Shown one piece after another: positions 53,446-63,554 of a stretch of 64,000 nt of DNA. The notes beneath the pieces are model-generated. The model was not told the origin of the DNA and made no database searches. It was given only the letters and a program-made list of their open reading frames with translations. The stretch spans positions 220,180-284,179 of the forward strand of contig NZ_BBZI01000005.1 of assembly GCF_008974245.1 (NCBI RefSeq), given 5' to 3'. The position numbers and the translations under genes were made by a program. Each line of letters begins with the position of its first letter. Within the stretch, counting starts at the first letter, position 1. This stretch comes from Streptomyces abyssomicinicus (GTDB taxonomy: Bacteria > Actinomycetota > Actinomycetes > Streptomycetales > Streptomycetaceae).

Positions 53446-54183
53446 ATGCGCAGGCTGCTGAATGACGTGTTCCGCACGCTGTGGCCGCGGGGCGAGGAGC
53501 TCCACGGCCCGCTGCCGCCCCTCCTGCTGATGCTGACGGTGGCGTCCGGGCTGGTCGACGCGGTGAGCTACCTGGCCCTCGGGCACGTGTTCGTCGCCAA
53601 CATGACGGGCAACGTGATCTTCCTCGGGTTCGCCCTCGCAGGCGACGACGACCTGTCCGCGCGCGCCTCGCTCGTCGCGATCGCCGCCTTCCTCCTCGGA
53701 GCGGTGGCCGGCGGAAGACTCGGCGCCCGGTTCGCCGGGCACCGGGCGCGTCTGCTGGCGGCGGCCGCGGCCGTCGAGACGGCACCGGTGGCGGTCACCT
53801 TGGTGGTGGCCGCCGTGCTGGACGCGACGTCGACGCCCGGCGCCCGGTACACGCTGATCGTCTCCCTGGCCCTCGCCATGGGCCTGCAGAACGCCGTCGT
53901 CCGGCGCCTGGGCGTCCCGGACCTCACCACGACCGTGCTGACGCGGACCCTCGCCGGCCTGGCCGCCGACTCCACACCCGCCGGGGGAGGGGCCCCGCAC
54001 TCCGGGCGCCGGGTGCTGTCGGTGGCCGCGCTGTTCATCGGCGCCCTGCTCGGGGCGGCCCTGGTCCTCGGCGACCGCCTCGTGGCGGCCCTCGCCCTGG
54101 CTCTGGTGCTGCTGGCGGCGGCCACCGCGGCCGCGTACCGCTACCGGACCGTCGACGCGCCCTGGGTTCGGGCGAAACCCTGA
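53446..54183 (+). CDS. YoaK/DUF1275 family membrane protein
   Basis: A 245-residue integral membrane protein with six predicted helices. The family landmarks are LMLTVASGLVDAVSYLALG, VANMTGNVIFLGF and MGLQNAVVRRLGVPDLTTTVLT. The function of DUF1275 proteins is not established. ATG 53446 has GGGGGAG upstream. It stands alone; the sequence downstream contains only a decayed LtrA gene. Confidence 0.88.
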   Translation: MRRLLNDVFRTLWPRGEELHGPLPPLLLMLTVASGLVDAVSYLALGHVFVANMTGNVIFLGFALAGDDDLSARASLVAIAAFLLGAVAGGRLGARFAGHRARLLAAAAAVETAPVAVTLVVAAVLDATSTPGARYTLIVSLALAMGLQNAVVRRLGVPDLTTTVLTRTLAGLAADSTPAGGGAPHSGRRVLSVAALFIGALLGAALVLGDRLVAALALALVLLAAATAAAYRYRTVDAPWVRAKP

Positions 54184-54420
54184 CGCCCTTTCACCGCCCC
54201 TGCCGCTGAGGCGCTCCTCCGGATGACGCGGGCTGGTCGAACGGCAGGTCGGAGAGCTGCCGCTCCAGGACCTGATCCGGCGCAGAGGTGGTCGTCACGC
54301 AGCGCCCCACCCGGCTCATCAGGCAGAACCGCAGGCAGAACTGCGGGGCCCGCCCGGACGCCCGCGGCACGCCGGGGCGCCCGACATGGGGCATCATCTG
54401 GCCCGTAAGCGATCCCCCGC

Positions 54421-54640
54421 CCGCCGCAGACCCGAACGACGACACGGCCGCCGTCGCGTGGCGGTGCGCAGGGAGCGGACGACCGGCCGGGGTCCGGCCG
54501 AGCCGGGACGCACCGCACCCCGCTGGAGCTGCTGTTCGACCTCACGTTCGTGGTCGCGGTGGGGACAGCCTCCTCCCAGGTCGCCGAGATGCCGGCCGAG
54601 GGACACCTGCGCGACGCCGTGACCGCCTTCGCGCGCGGCC
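54421..54640 (+). pseudogene. Remnant of a low-temperature-requirement A (LtrA) protein gene
   Basis: One frame reads THRTPLELLFDLTFVVAV and continues AEMPAEGHLRDAVTAF, the unmistakable N-terminal start of LtrA-family membrane proteins (normally ~380-420 residues with the LELFFDLxFV motif). No start codon with an RBS is in that frame, and shortly after DAVTAF the frame becomes Arg/Pro-rich while AASFVLGHETAG appears in a shifted frame. The rest of the 639-bp gap (54184-54822) contains nothing else I can support. Confidence 0.65.
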
Positions 54641-54822
54641 TCGTTCGTCCTCGGCCACGAGACCGCAGGCCGCGACCACCAGCGGCGCCCGCTGCACCGC
54701 CTCCGCGAGAGCGACGCCCCGTGAGAGGCCGCGGAGTGTCGGTGCCCTGCGGGAAGATGCGGGGCGTGTGGCGGCCTGCCCGGCAGGGGCTTCCCGGGCC
54801 GTCCCGGACGAGAGGGAGCACC

Positions 54823-55632
54823 GTGGACCGACCGGTGACGGACGAGGAACCGACGGCGCAGGAGTGGCGGCGACAGCACTACGAACTGTGGCAATGGCAC
54901 GGGCGACCGCCGGGCGAGGAGCTGCGCCGCCGGCTGCGCCACAGCAACGTGCTCGGTCTGCTCGACTACGACAGCGACCTGGTGCACGACCTCCACGCCG
55001 CGGGACCCGCGACCCAGCGGTCGGTGGCGTCGCTGGCCGCCCGGCGCGCCTGCGAGGCGGCGGGCCTGACCGAGGTGCCCTGGGTCGCCCGGGCGCTCAC
55101 CGCTCTGGCCGAGGGCCGCCCACCGGGGGCGCCGTTCGACGACGAGGCCCTGATGTGGCAGCGACTGCGCTCCGACCCGGCCGTACCGAGTCGCGCGGTG
55201 GCGAAGGGTGTGCCACCCGCCCGGACGCCGTACTTCCCGCCGCCTCCGGAGCCGACCGGGTGGGAGTGGATTCCGGAGGCGGGCCTGAGCGACGACGTGC
55301 AGGAGGACACGACGTCCGGCCGGCTCCTGGGCAGGTGGGTAAGGACCGCACCGGCCGACGGAAGGCTCGCACCGTCCGCCTCGGGGCAGGTGGAGGTGCT
55401 GCGCATGACGGCCCCGGCCGGTGACCCCGCAGCCCCGGAGCTGATCTCCCAGCCGCACTTCGCCCTCCCCACGGTCCCGGCCGCCGCCGAGGCCGACCCG
55501 CTGAAGGCGGCGGTGGAAGCGGTGTGGCACGCGGTGAACGCGTGCGGCGAACACTGGCCGGAGCTGCTGGAGGAGATCCGGACCGTCGTCGCCGGAAGTG
55601 CCCGCGCGGCGGAGTGGACGGGCCCCAGATGA
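54823..55632 (+). CDS. Hypothetical protein
   Basis: A 269-residue soluble protein not recognised. The start is GTG 54823 with AGAGGGAG 5 bp upstream; extending upstream would read through LtrA debris. The N-terminal ~120 residues are helical and charged (EWRRQHYELWQWHG, LDYDSDLVHDLH). The middle is Pro-rich (PYFPPPPEPTGWEWIP). The C-terminal ~40 residues form a helix pair (LKAAVEAVWHAVNACGEHW). No signal, membrane segment or catalytic motif is seen. It lies between an LtrA remnant and the convergent MurA-like gene. Confidence 0.65.
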   Translation: MDRPVTDEEPTAQEWRRQHYELWQWHGRPPGEELRRRLRHSNVLGLLDYDSDLVHDLHAAGPATQRSVASLAARRACEAAGLTEVPWVARALTALAEGRPPGAPFDDEALMWQRLRSDPAVPSRAVAKGVPPARTPYFPPPPEPTGWEWIPEAGLSDDVQEDTTSGRLLGRWVRTAPADGRLAPSASGQVEVLRMTAPAGDPAAPELISQPHFALPTVPAAAEADPLKAAVEAVWHAVNACGEHWPELLEEIRTVVAGSARAAEWTGPR

Positions 55633-55854
55633 CCTCCGGTGACTGCTTTGCGGTCTCCCATCGACGAGGTGCTGGGACGGCGCTGCGAGCTCCGGACGGT
55701 CGCGCTGCGTGAATGGTCACTCAGCGCGACTGGTGATCACTGTGGAGGGCGAGTCCGATCCCGCCAAGGGCCCGAGAAGGCCCAGAGGTGCCGCCGCACC
55801 TCCTCCGAGATCCGCGTAACCGCAGGTCAGAGAGGATGCGACGGTACCTCCCCG

Positions 55855-57384
55855 TCAGATGTCGCGGAAGATCTCGATCTGCGCGCCCACCGAGTTGAGG
55901 CGCGCCGCGAGGTCCTCGTAGCCGCGGTTGATGACGTAGACGTTGCGCAGCACCGAGGTGCCCTCCGCGGCCATCATGGCCAGCAGCACGACAACGGCCG
56001 GGCGGAGTGCCGGCGGGCACATCATCTCGGCCGCGCGCCAGCGGGTGGGGCCGTCGACCAGGACCCGGTGCGGGTCGAGGAGCTGGAGACGGCCGCCGAG
56101 GCGGTTGAGGTCGGTGAGGTAGATCGCCCGGTTGTCGTAGACCCAGTCGTGGATCAGGGTCTGGCCCTGCGCCGAGGCCGCGATGGCGGCGAAGAACGGC
56201 ACGTTGTCGATGTTCAGACCGGGGAACGGCATCGGGTGGATCTTGTCGATCGGCGCCTCCAGCTTGGAGGGCTTGACGGTGAGGTCCACCAGGCGGGTAC
56301 GGCCGTTGTCCGCGTTGTACTCGGGGGAGCGGTCGTGGTCGAGACCCATCTCCTCCAGGACGGCCAGCTCGATCTCGAGGAACTCGATCGGCACCCGCCG
56401 GACGGTCAGCTCGGACTCGGTGACCACGGCCGCGGCCAGCAGGCTCATCGCCTCGACCGGGTCCTCGGAGGGCGAGTAGTCCACGTCCACGTCGATGTCC
56501 GGCACACCGTGCACGGTGAGCGTGGTGGTGCCGATGCCCTCGACCCGCACGCCCAGCGCCTCCAGGAAGAAGCAGAGGTCCTGGACCATGTAGTTCGACG
56601 AGGCGTTGCGGATGACCGTCACGCCGTCGTGGCGGGCGGCGGCCAGCAGCGCGTTCTCGGTGACCGTGTCGCCGCGCTCGGTGAGCACGATCGGACGGCC
56701 CGGGGTGATCGTCCGGTCCACCTGGGCGTGGTACAGGCCCTCGGTGGCCGCGATGTCGAGGCCGAAGCGGCGCAGCGCGATCATGTGCGGCTCGATGGTG
56801 CGCGTGCCGAGGTCGCAGCCGCCGGCGTAGGGCAGCTTGAACTCTCCCAGGCGGTGCAGCAGCGGGCCGAGGAACATGATGATCGAGCGGGTGCGGCGGG
56901 CCGCGTCCGCGTCGATCGACGCCATGTCCAGCTCGGCGGGCGGCACGATCTCCAGGTCCACGCCGTCGTTGATCCAGCGGGTCCGTACGCCGATGGAGTT
57001 GAGAACCTCCAGCAGGCGGTAGACCTCCTCGATCCGGGCCACCCGCCGCAGGGTGGTGCGGCCCTTGTTGAGGAGCGAGGCGCACAGCAGCGCCACGCAG
57101 GCGTTCTTGCTGGTCTTGACGTCGATGGAACCGGAGAGCCGGCGCCCGCCGACCACCCGGAGGTGCATCGGGCCCGCATAGCCGAGGGAGACGATCTCGC
57201 TGTCGAGAGCCTCACCGATGCGGGCGATCATCTCAAGACTGATGTTCTGGTTGCCGCGTTCGACCCGGTTGATCGCGCTCTGGCTGGTGCCGAGGGCTTC
57301 CGCCAGCTGCGCCTGTGACCAGCCACGATGCTGCCGTGCGTCACGGATGAGGCGGCCGATGCGTACGAGGTAGTCGTCTGCCAT
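55855..57384 (-). CDS. XRE-HTH fused to MurA-like UDP-GlcNAc 1-carboxyvinyltransferase
   Basis: A 509-residue protein. Residues 1-70 are an XRE/Cro helix-turn-helix (WSQAQLAEALGTSQSAINRVERGN). From residue ~73 it is an EPSP-synthase/MurA-fold enzyme: KTSKNACVALLCASLL, the loop GGCDLGT with Cys190 (equivalent to the PEP-binding Cys115 of E. coli MurA after subtracting the HTH), and HPMPFPGLNID. MurA adds enolpyruvate to UDP-GlcNAc for cell-wall synthesis; this paralog next to aconitase is a known Streptomyces arrangement but its task is unclear. No RBS is seen before ATG 57384 and TAGCCT lies 7 nt upstream, so the mRNA may be leaderless. A 16-bp palindrome overlaps that region. Confidence 0.88.
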   Translation of the reverse strand: MADDYLVRIGRLIRDARQHRGWSQAQLAEALGTSQSAINRVERGNQNISLEMIARIGEALDSEIVSLGYAGPMHLRVVGGRRLSGSIDVKTSKNACVALLCASLLNKGRTTLRRVARIEEVYRLLEVLNSIGVRTRWINDGVDLEIVPPAELDMASIDADAARRTRSIIMFLGPLLHRLGEFKLPYAGGCDLGTRTIEPHMIALRRFGLDIAATEGLYHAQVDRTITPGRPIVLTERGDTVTENALLAAARHDGVTVIRNASSNYMVQDLCFFLEALGVRVEGIGTTTLTVHGVPDIDVDVDYSPSEDPVEAMSLLAAAVVTESELTVRRVPIEFLEIELAVLEEMGLDHDRSPEYNADNGRTRLVDLTVKPSKLEAPIDKIHPMPFPGLNIDNVPFFAAIAASAQGQTLIHDWVYDNRAIYLTDLNRLGGRLQLLDPHRVLVDGPTRWRAAEMMCPPALRPAVVVLLAMMAAEGTSVLRNVYVINRGYEDLAARLNSVGAQIEIFRDI

Positions 57385-57396
57385 GTGACTGAGGCT

Positions 57397-57412
57397 ATCT
57401 CAGATATGAGAT
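57397..57412. promoter_or_regulatory. Palindromic operator at the MurA-like promoter
   Basis: ATCTCAGATATGAGAT, 13-28 bp upstream of the MurA-like ATG and touching the candidate -10 TAGCCT (complement of 57392-57397). It has the same ATCTC-N6-GAGAT layout as the site at 57808-57823 before acnA. A further half-site ATCTCGA lies at 57418-57424. Confidence 0.6.
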
Positions 57413-57464
57413 GACGCATCTCGAGGGCGGTGTGGCGCGGCCGTCCGGGTGACCGGGGCCCGGG

Positions 57465-57656
57465 TCAGCGGCGCCGGGTGGTGCTCCGGTAGCCGAACGG
57501 GCCGGGCAGGTCCATCGACGTGGTGCGGCGGCCGGTGGAGTTGTAGGTGTGCTTCGGGCCGTTGCCGGAGCCGAAGGTGAGCGACCACGACTTCTTGTTG
57601 ATGTTGAGCCGGACACCGGGGAATATCCGGAAACTCTTGCGGAACGTGAGCGGCAC
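57465..57656 (-). CDS. Small DUF4236 domain protein
   Basis: A 63-residue protein. VPLTFRKSFRIFPGVRLN, then the SWSLTFG and STGRRTTSMDLPG segments, match DUF4236, a short all-beta domain of unknown function. The start is GTG 57656 with GAGAGGA 8 bp upstream; ATG 57734 would add an Arg-rich, non-conserved head. It lies between the MurA-like gene and acnA, divergent from acnA, in 557 bp that otherwise hold only regulatory sites. Confidence 0.72.
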   Translation of the reverse strand: MPLTFRKSFRIFPGVRLNINKKSWSLTFGSGNGPKHTYNSTGRRTTSMDLPGPFGYRSTTRRR

Positions 57657-57777
57657 GGTGCGATCCTCTCGCCGGTTCTGCGGACGGGCTTTTCGAGTTG
57701 TCTCCGAGCGGATACCCGGAGGCGGGCCTCGCATGGCTCCTTCGCCCGTGACGGCTCATGCTGAACGGGGCCGGGGC

Positions 57778-57806
57778 ATGACCAGGCCGACCCTATGTAC
57801 TAGAGT
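57778..57806 (+). promoter_or_regulatory. acnA promoter
   Basis: ATGACC (57778-57783), 17-bp spacer, TAGAGT (57801-57806, matching TAGNNT). It predicts a start near 57813, inside the adjacent palindrome, and a leader of about 145 nt before the GTG. Confidence 0.45.
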
Positions 57807-57807
57807 T

Positions 57808-57823
57808 ATCTCGACATCGAGAT
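57808..57823. promoter_or_regulatory. Palindromic operator overlapping the acnA transcription start
   Basis: ATCTCGACATCGAGAT, perfect dyad; with flanking T/A it is TATCTCGA-CA-TCGAGATA (57807-57824). It immediately follows the -10 and shares ATCTC-N6-GAGAT with the MurA-like promoter site at 57397-57412. Confidence 0.65.
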
Positions 57824-57857
57824 ATCTGTCGGAGGAACGCCGCTGCTGCCGCTCCGG

Positions 57858-57876
57858 TAAGGCTTACCTAACTTAG
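57858..57876. promoter_or_regulatory. Iron-box-like site in the acnA leader
   Basis: TAAGGCTTACCTAACTTAG; its complement matches TTAGGTTAGGCTAACCTAA at 13 of 19 positions. It lies about 45 bp after the predicted start and would allow iron-dependent repression of the iron-sulfur enzyme acnA. Weaker than the two boxes of the siderophore block. Confidence 0.5.
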
Positions 57877-57942
57877 CCTTGCCCCGGCGGATCGCCAAAC
57901 CGGCGTGGCGGCACCATGCGGCGCGGTGGTACGCGCACATAA

Positions 57943-60675
<2,733 letters not shown>

Positions 60676-60691
60676 ATCTTCCGCCGCACCA

Positions 60692-60740
60692 GGCCGGGCC
60701 GCGTCCTCCTTCCCGGGAGGGCGCGGCCCGGCCGTCGTTT
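60692..60740 (+). terminator. Intrinsic terminator of acnA
   Basis: GGCCGGGCCGCG / CGCGGCCCGGCC stem (12 bp) with an inner CCTCC/GGAGG stem, followed by a TTTT run at 60737-60740. Confidence 0.85.
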
Positions 60741-60802
60741 TCGCGGGGTGTGACCCGGAGGTCTCAACTAGGAAAAGACCCGTCGCAACCCTGTGCGCGA
60801 TC

Positions 60803-60834
60803 TTGTCCACGCGCGGAGAGTGGACTATACCTGT
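60803..60834 (+). promoter_or_regulatory. ngcE promoter overlapped by a DasR-like (dre) operator
   Basis: -35 TTGTCC (60803-60808), 17-bp spacer, -10 TATACC (60826-60831). The 16-bp AGTGGACTATACCTGT (60819-60834) covers the -10 and matches the DasR responsive element A[G/C]TGGTCTAGACCA[G/C]T at 13 of 16 positions. DasR represses GlcNAc and chitin genes in streptomycetes. The remaining ~195-nt leader to 61031 shows no other clear element. Confidence 0.6.
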
Positions 60835-61030
60835 CGGTCATGTCCGGGTCCGGGGGAGGCGGGGAGGGCAACACACCGAAGCCCCTGCCTTCCGCCCCTG
60901 TCAGGGCCTTGGCGCTGTATGTGTTTCTGGCACCACCCGCACCACCCCTGCACGACCCAGCTCGACCGACCGCGGTGCCGGGGAGGAACCGGTTCACCGC
61001 CTGAGTCCTGGAGAAGGCGAGGACTTGCGC

Positions 61031-62500
61031 ATGGGATCCACTTCCGCCGATGCCGAGAACAACACGAGCGGCGCGGTCAACGGCGTCGGACGCCGTGATC
61101 TGATCAAGCGGTCCGCCGCGCTCGGCCTGGCCGCCGTGCCGGCCACGGGCTTCCTCTCCGCCTGCGCCAGCGGCGGCGGGGACGACTCCACCGACGGGCC
61201 CGAGAAGGGATCGGTGACCGCCAAGAACCCGCTGGGCGTCAAGACGAACGCCCCGATGGAGTTCGTCCTCTTCAACGGCGGGTTCGGCAAGGAGTACGGC
61301 GAGGACGCCGTCAAGATCTACGAGAAGAACTTCCCCCAGTCCAAGGTGAAGTTCAGCGCCACCCTGACGATCCAGTCGACCCTGCAGCCCCGCTTCAACG
61401 GGGGCACCCCGCCGGACCTGATCGACAACTCCGGCCGGGAGCAGATGGACATGGGCGTCCTGGTCGGCCAGAAGCAACTGGCCGACCTCACCCCGCTGCT
61501 GGACGCCCCGTCGTACCACGACCCCAGCAAGAAGGTCCGCGACACCCTGCGGCCCGGCATCGTCGAGATGGGTCAGTTCGACGGTGACCCGGTGTACATC
61601 ATGTACTACGCGTACACCACCTACGGCGTCTGGTACTCGCAGAAGGCCCTCGACGAGCTCGAGGTGGCGTACCCGGAGACCTGGGACGACATGCTCGCCG
61701 TCTGCGCGAAGGCGAAGAAGAAGGGGATCGCGGGCTGGACCTACCCGGGCCAGTACCCGTACTACATCCCCTTCTCGCTCTACGCGATGATCGGCAAGGT
61801 CGGCGGCCCGGACGTGCTCAAGGCCATCGACAATCTGGAGCCCAACGCCTGGAAGCACCCCGCCGTCAAGGCCTGCTTCGAGGCGTACTACGAGCTCTAC
61901 CGCAAGGGCTACATCCTCAAGGGCACGCCGGGTCTCTCGCACACCCAGTCGCAGGCCGCCTGGGCGGAGGGCAAGGCGCTGTTCATCCCGAACGGCTCGT
62001 GGGTGGAGAACGAGTCGGCGGACGTCATCCCGGCCGACTTCGGGGTGTCGATAGGAGCCCCCTCCGGCCTGGACAGCTCCGACAAGATGCCCTTCGGCAC
62101 CCTGTGGGCGTCCGGCGCCGAGCCCTTCGTCGTCCCGGCCAAGGCCAAGAACCAGGCCGGCGGCATGGAGCAGCTGCGCATCATGCTCAGCGAGGAGTCG
62201 TCGAAGAACTTCACCTCCAAGGTGAAGTCGCTGTCCGCCCTCGACGGCGGCACCGACGGCATCGAGCTCACCCCCGGTCTCAAGTCCGGTGTCGCCGCGC
62301 TGGAGAAGGCGGGCGACAACATCCTCAACCCGCGCATCCAGGACTGGTACGTGGCGCTGCAGAAGGAGAAGATCGGCACCGCCGGTCTCGGCGAGATGAT
62401 GGCCGGCCGTCTCACCCCGGCCGAGGCGATCAAGAAGATCCAGGGTTACGCCGACGAGGCGGCCCAGGACGACTCCATCAAGCACTACAAGCACACCTGA
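61031..62500 (+). CDS. ngcE: N-acetylglucosamine/chitobiose ABC transporter binding lipoprotein
   Basis: A 489-residue extracellular carbohydrate-binding protein (family 1 solute-binding). The leader GRRDLIKRSAALGLAA is a twin-arginine signal ending in lipobox LSAC (Cys45), so it is a Tat-exported lipoprotein. The mature part shows the two-lobe pattern (MEFVLFNGGFGKEYGEDAVK, PPDLIDNSGREQ, GVWYSQKALDELEVAYPETWDD, LFIPNGSWVENE). It closely resembles NgcE of Streptomyces, and the location behind acnA is the same as in known genomes. ATG 61031 follows GAGGAC. A hairpin separates it from the permease genes and may raise its relative expression. Confidence 0.9.
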   Translation: MGSTSADAENNTSGAVNGVGRRDLIKRSAALGLAAVPATGFLSACASGGGDDSTDGPEKGSVTAKNPLGVKTNAPMEFVLFNGGFGKEYGEDAVKIYEKNFPQSKVKFSATLTIQSTLQPRFNGGTPPDLIDNSGREQMDMGVLVGQKQLADLTPLLDAPSYHDPSKKVRDTLRPGIVEMGQFDGDPVYIMYYAYTTYGVWYSQKALDELEVAYPETWDDMLAVCAKAKKKGIAGWTYPGQYPYYIPFSLYAMIGKVGGPDVLKAIDNLEPNAWKHPAVKACFEAYYELYRKGYILKGTPGLSHTQSQAAWAEGKALFIPNGSWVENESADVIPADFGVSIGAPSGLDSSDKMPFGTLWASGAEPFVVPAKAKNQAGGMEQLRIMLSEESSKNFTSKVKSLSALDGGTDGIELTPGLKSGVAALEKAGDNILNPRIQDWYVALQKEKIGTAGLGEMMAGRLTPAEAIKKIQGYADEAAQDDSIKHYKHT

Positions 62501-62532
62501 GCAAGGACACCTGAGCACGCCACGTGAGCCCG

Positions 62533-62580
62533 TCCGCCGGGCGCGGTCCGTCACCTGACGCGCGGACCGCGCCCGGCGGA
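62533..62580 (+). terminator. 18-bp stem-loop between ngcE and ngcF (attenuator/processing hairpin)
   Basis: TCCGCCGGGCGCGGTCCG and its complement form a perfect 18-bp stem with a 12-nt loop in the 127-bp ngcE-ngcF gap. No U-tract follows. It probably stabilises or partly ends transcripts after the binding-protein gene. Confidence 0.7.
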
Positions 62581-62627
62581 GGCCTCCACCGCCGTACCCA
62601 CCGCCGCACAGATCGGGTCACCAGCGG

Positions 62628-63551
62628 ATGCAGCACGGTAAGTACCGCTTCGTCGTCGGATTCCTGACGGCCCCCCTGGCGTTGTACGCCATCTTCGTCG
62701 TCTGGCCCTTCATCCAGTCGATCTTCTACTCCTTCACCAACTGGTCCGGCCTGAGTCCGGAGTTCTCCATGGTGGGGATCGACAACTACACGCGCCTGGT
62801 CGAGGACGACGTCTTCTGGAAGTCGCTCTGGCACAGCGTGCTGTTCGCGTTGCTCGTCCCGGTGGTCACCATCGGTCTGGCGCTGTTCCTGGCCTTCATG
62901 GTCAACGTGGGCGGCCGTAAGCGGCGCGGTGGTCCGGCGATCACCGGAGTGCGCGGGTCGTCGTTCTACAAGATCGTCTACTTCTTCCCGCAGGTGCTGT
63001 CGATCGTCATCATCGCCCTGCTCTTCCAGTTCATCTACAACCCGCGCAGCGGCGTGATCAACGCACTGCTGGCGGGGATCGGGGTGGATGCGCAGCCCGA
63101 GTGGCTGGGCGACCCGAACCTGGCCCTGTGGTGCGTGATGGCCGTGGTCGTCTGGGCGACGGTCGGGTTCTTCGTGGTGCTGTTCTCGGCCGGCATGGCC
63201 TCCATCCCCGCCGAGCTCTACGAGGCCGCCCTGCTGGACGGCGCGAGCCGGGTGACCACCTTCTTCAAGGTGACCCTGCCGCTGCTGTGGGACACCGTGC
63301 AGTCCGGCTGGGTCTACATCGGCATCCTGGCCCTGGGCGCCGAGTCGTTCGCCGTGGTGCACATCATGACGGTCGGCCCCGGCGGTCCCGACTACTCGAC
63401 CACCGTCATGGTCCTGTACGTGTACCAGAAGGCGTTCCGTGACGGACAGGCCGCCTACGCGACCACCATCGGCGTCGCCCTGCTCGCCGTCACGCTGGCG
63501 TTCGCCGCCCTCGTGATGCGACTGGGACGCCGCGAGCGGCTGGAGTACTGA
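62628..63551 (+). CDS. ngcF: N-acetylglucosamine ABC transporter permease
   Basis: A 307-residue inner-membrane permease of the MalF-type sugar importers with six predicted helices. The EAA loop EAALLDGASRVTTFFKVTLP, which contacts the ATPase, is present before TM5. ATG 62628 is the first possible start; the hydrophobic TM1 starts at residue 9. No dedicated ATPase is seen; in streptomycetes such systems share the multitasking ATPase MsiK, encoded elsewhere. It is separated from the next permease by 3 bp. Confidence 0.9.
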   Translation: MQHGKYRFVVGFLTAPLALYAIFVVWPFIQSIFYSFTNWSGLSPEFSMVGIDNYTRLVEDDVFWKSLWHSVLFALLVPVVTIGLALFLAFMVNVGGRKRRGGPAITGVRGSSFYKIVYFFPQVLSIVIIALLFQFIYNPRSGVINALLAGIGVDAQPEWLGDPNLALWCVMAVVVWATVGFFVVLFSAGMASIPAELYEAALLDGASRVTTFFKVTLPLLWDTVQSGWVYIGILALGAESFAVVHIMTVGPGGPDYSTTVMVLYVYQKAFRDGQAAYATTIGVALLAVTLAFAALVMRLGRRERLEY

Positions 63552-63554
63552 GAG

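Noticed and set aside
54191..54445. Possible 84-residue minus-strand gene
   Set aside because: No RBS, no family resemblance, and it overlaps the LtrA remnant; kept as non-coding.
55785..55802. GAGGTG-CCGCCG-CACCTC hairpin after the MurA-like gene
   Set aside because: Only 6 bp of stem and 52 bp beyond the stop; too weak to call a terminator.
60752..60776. GGTCT...AGACC spaced dyad considered as a second DasR site
   Set aside because: The arms are 11 bp apart, unlike the compact 16-bp dre; the site at 60819-60834 is a better match.
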